A DNA stretch of 7,185 nt from Chloroflexota bacterium (GTDB taxonomy: Bacteria > Chloroflexota > Limnocylindria > Limnocylindrales > CSP1-4). The stretch lies in NCBI GenBank assembly GCA_003158495.1, contig PMJT01000034.1, positions 1 through 7,185 of the forward strand, given 5' to 3'. The translations under genes were made by a program, and so were the position numbers. Positions 5,700 through 7,185 of the stretch are shown in pieces (position 1 is the first letter of the stretch; every line of letters starts with the position of its first letter). The notes under the pieces are model-generated. The model made no database searches. It saw only the letters and a list, made by a program, of their open reading frames with translations, and was not told the DNA's origin.

Positions 5700-5969
5700 T
5701 CAGCCGCGCAGCTCGATCGTAGCGCCGTGCATTCGCTCAATGTCGTGCGGACGACCGGCCATGACGACGGTGTTAGCGGGCCGGGAACGGCCGCGCCCAA
5801 CTTCGCCCGCACCCAGGCGTTGGCGATGCCGCCGACGAGCGCGGTTGCGAACCACGATCACCAGGCCCGCGGCTGACACGGCTCCAAGATGCACGAAGCC
5901 TGCCGGACCGGACCGGACCGGACCGGTCGGACCGTTGCCCGGGTCGGGCAGCGGCCGGGCGGCACGCAT
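5700..5969 (-). CDS. Doubtful 89-codon frame in phase with the kelch gene, beyond its stop
   Basis: The ATG at 5969 lies three bases after the kelch TAG and in the same reading frame. The product would have a Pro/Gly/Ser linker (6-24), a moderately hydrophobic stretch FVHLGAVSAAGLVIVV (25-40) and then an Arg-rich tail. That order loosely resembles a surface-anchoring C-terminus. It lacks an LPxTG motif, has no ribosome binding site, and part of its linker is encoded by the pentamer repeat. It is most likely non-coding, or the remnant of a longer kelch protein tail. Confidence 0.2.
   Translation of the reverse strand: MRAARPLPDPGNGPTGPVRSGPAGFVHLGAVSAAGLVIVVRNRARRRHRQRLGAGEVGRGRSRPANTVVMAGRPHDIERMHGATIELRG
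5903..5927. repeat. Short tandem repeat of CCGGA
   Basis: Four perfect CCGGA units (5903-5922) are followed by one variant, CCGGT (5923-5927). The last junction creates the 8-bp palindrome GACCGGTC at 5921-5928. Such pentamer arrays can change copy number by slippage. If it were translated on the minus strand, a unit change would shift the frame. Confidence 0.8.
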
Positions 5970-5972
5970 TCG

Positions 5973-7185
5973 CTACTTGTTGAGCTTGAACTTGCCGGTC
6001 TTGGGGTCGAACAGCTCGGCGACTTCAGCGCCCATGCCGCCCGGCGTTGTGCCGGTCACGATGGCACCTCCATTCGGCAGCGGCGCCACCTGGAAGCTGA
6101 TGCGATCCAGGTTGAGCCGGCCAAGGTCCGTCCACTTGTCCTGGGCCGGGTCGTAGATTTCGCCGTCCAGGGTAACCGGCGTAGTGGCGTTGTCCGGCGC
6201 CGGTCGTGCGCTCGCCGGCGGCAGCAGATCGAACAGTTCGCCGGAAGTCTGCGGCGAGCCGATGCGGCTCATGTTCAGCCCTACCACTCCGAGTGCGAGA
6301 ATCCGGCCATCGGTAAGGGTCGCAACACTGTAAACAACGTTCGGACCGGGCATGCCGGCCAGGCGATCGAACGAGCCTGTGGTCGGGTCGTACGCCTCGA
6401 CGGCAGCGTTGCCGCCGCCGAAGAGCATCGCCCGCCCGTCGGGCAGCTTCGCCAGCACAGGCGAGGCGCCTCGCGAGACCGCGGACGTGGCCGATGGAGT
6501 GAAGGTGTTTGTGGACGGGTCGTAGACCTCCGTGCCCCATGTTAGAGCTCCGTCTGCCGCTTCGAGGATGAGGACCGTGCCATTCCCCAGGAGAACGGCG
6601 GAGACGTCACTTCCGCCGGAGGTGTATCCCGCACGAGACGTCGATCCGGCGGCTGTGAACGTCCCGCTGGCGGGGTCGAAGATATCGGCCGCAAGCTGGA
6701 AGGCGACCGGGGACTCGTAGTCACCCCCCAGGATCAGGACTCGGCCGTCCGCAAGCGCAACCGAGGCGGCAAGCGCGTGTGGCGCCACGGGTCCGATGGG
6801 CGTGAAACGGCCCGTCTTGGGATCGTAGATCTCGTCCATGGTCGCGTCGCGGTTGGCACCGGAATCAAAGCCGCCGGCGATGAGAACCCGACCGTCCGCA
6901 AGCAACGTGGCCGCCCCGCCGATGCGATCGACGTTCGTCCTTCCCGTGGCAGTGAATGTCCGGGTGGTCGGGTCGAAGATGGCGCCGGCCTGCGCATACA
7001 GGAGGCGCCCGTCGGCAAGCGCTACGGCTGGGCCGTCCCCCCAGCATGCGTAGGTCTTGGCGGGTCGGCACGCCGGATTCGCCGCAGGCCCGGGCGTCAG
7101 GCCTGCCTGGAGAGTCGGGCCCGGAACCGGCGTCGATGTCGGGTTCGGGGTTCCCGTCGGCGAGGCTTGCGCCGACGGAGCGAGC
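5973..7185 (-). CDS. Kelch-like seven-bladed beta-propeller protein, N-terminus beyond the window
   Basis: The frame runs without a stop from the TAG at 5973-5975 to the right edge, giving 403 visible residues with the N-terminus missing. A TTG at 6905 lies inside the second repeat and is not a real start. Visible residues 1-38 are a Pro/Thr/Ser linker (TGTPNPTSTPVPGPT) typical of secreted or surface proteins, and Cys39 and Cys47 may pair. Seven repeats follow with the pattern L-x-[DN]-G-[RTG]-x-[LMI], Gly-rich turn, [IVL]-[YF]-D-P-x-[TS]-x-x-[FW]. The repeat starts are near visible residues 56, 95, 144, 199, 247, 290 and 369. Seven is a full kelch/galactose-oxidase-like propeller. Blade six is longer because of a Pro/Ala-rich insert (LLPPASARPAPDNATTP). 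The galactose-oxidase copper residues cannot be identified, so a binding or structural role on the cell surface is more likely than enzymatic action. Confidence 0.88.
   Translation of the reverse strand, partial: LAPSAQASPTGTPNPTSTPVPGPTLQAGLTPGPAANPACRPAKTYACWGDGPAVALADGRLLYAQAGAIFDPTTRTFTATGRTNVDRIGGAATLLADGRVLIAGGFDSGANRDATMDEIYDPKTGRFTPIGPVAPHALAASVALADGRVLILGGDYESPVAFQLAADIFDPASGTFTAAGSTSRAGYTSGGSDVSAVLLGNGTVLILEAADGALTWGTEVYDPSTNTFTPSATSAVSRGASPVLAKLPDGRAMLFGGGNAAVEAYDPTTGSFDRLAGMPGPNVVYSVATLTDGRILALGVVGLNMSRIGSPQTSGELFDLLPPASARPAPDNATTPVTLDGEIYDPAQDKWTDLGRLNLDRISFQVAPLPNGGAIVTGTTPGGMGAEVAELFDPKTGKFKLNK

Larger units (their letters stand above)
5647..5972. other. Gap between the kelch gene and the sigma operon
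   Basis: It holds the candidate sigma promoter (5665-5693), the CCGGA tandem repeat (5903-5927) and a low-confidence minus-strand frame at 5700-5969. No T-tract terminator is visible after the kelch stop. Confidence 0.5.

Overview
The window is GC-rich (roughly two thirds G+C by eye) and bacterial. It has short overlapping gene pairs, a lipobox lipoprotein, a secreted M23 peptidase, an ECF sigma factor with a membrane partner, a PadR operon and a Pro/Thr-rich kelch propeller protein. This mix suggests a Chloroflexota lineage (Limnocylindria or Dormibacter-like soil groups). A high-GC actinobacterium cannot be excluded. This is inference from gene style, as no rRNA or other marker gene is present.

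Layout. (1) 61-1505, plus strand: a lipoprotein of unknown function and a secreted M23 metallopeptidase, joined by a 1-nt stop/start overlap. (2) 1506-2040: a gene-poor gap that may hold a decayed short gene. (3) 2041-4026, plus strand: a compact operon with a near-consensus promoter, a perfect 7-bp inverted repeat that also supplies the ribosome binding site, a PadR regulator, a HAAS-type membrane protein with a large extracytoplasmic domain, and a second PadR-like protein of only 76 aa. All junctions overlap. (4) 4027-4388: a gap with two hairpins between convergent transcription units. (5) 4389-5635, minus strand: an ECF sigma factor (GTG start) overlapping a single-pass membrane protein that is probably its anti-sigma factor. 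A candidate promoter with a perfect palindrome in its spacer lies upstream. (6) 5647-5972: a gap with a pentamer tandem repeat and a weak 89-codon frame. (7) 5973 to the right edge, minus strand: the C-terminal 403 aa of a secreted or surface kelch-like seven-bladed propeller, cut by the window edge.

The window contains two independent envelope-facing regulatory modules. In the PadR operon, a cytoplasmic winged-helix regulator, a membrane protein with a cytoplasmic HAAS domain and an outside domain, and a reduced PadR-like protein probably form one signalling unit. In the sigma module, the membrane partner lacks the zinc anti-sigma motif and carries about 178 residues outside. The M23 enzyme, lipoprotein and kelch protein are cell-envelope proteins, but nothing in the sequence ties them to either regulator.

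No tRNA, rRNA, CRISPR, insertion sequence or recognisable defence system was seen. The most unusual item is the PadR / HAAS membrane protein / mini-PadR arrangement with its operator-embedded ribosome binding site.
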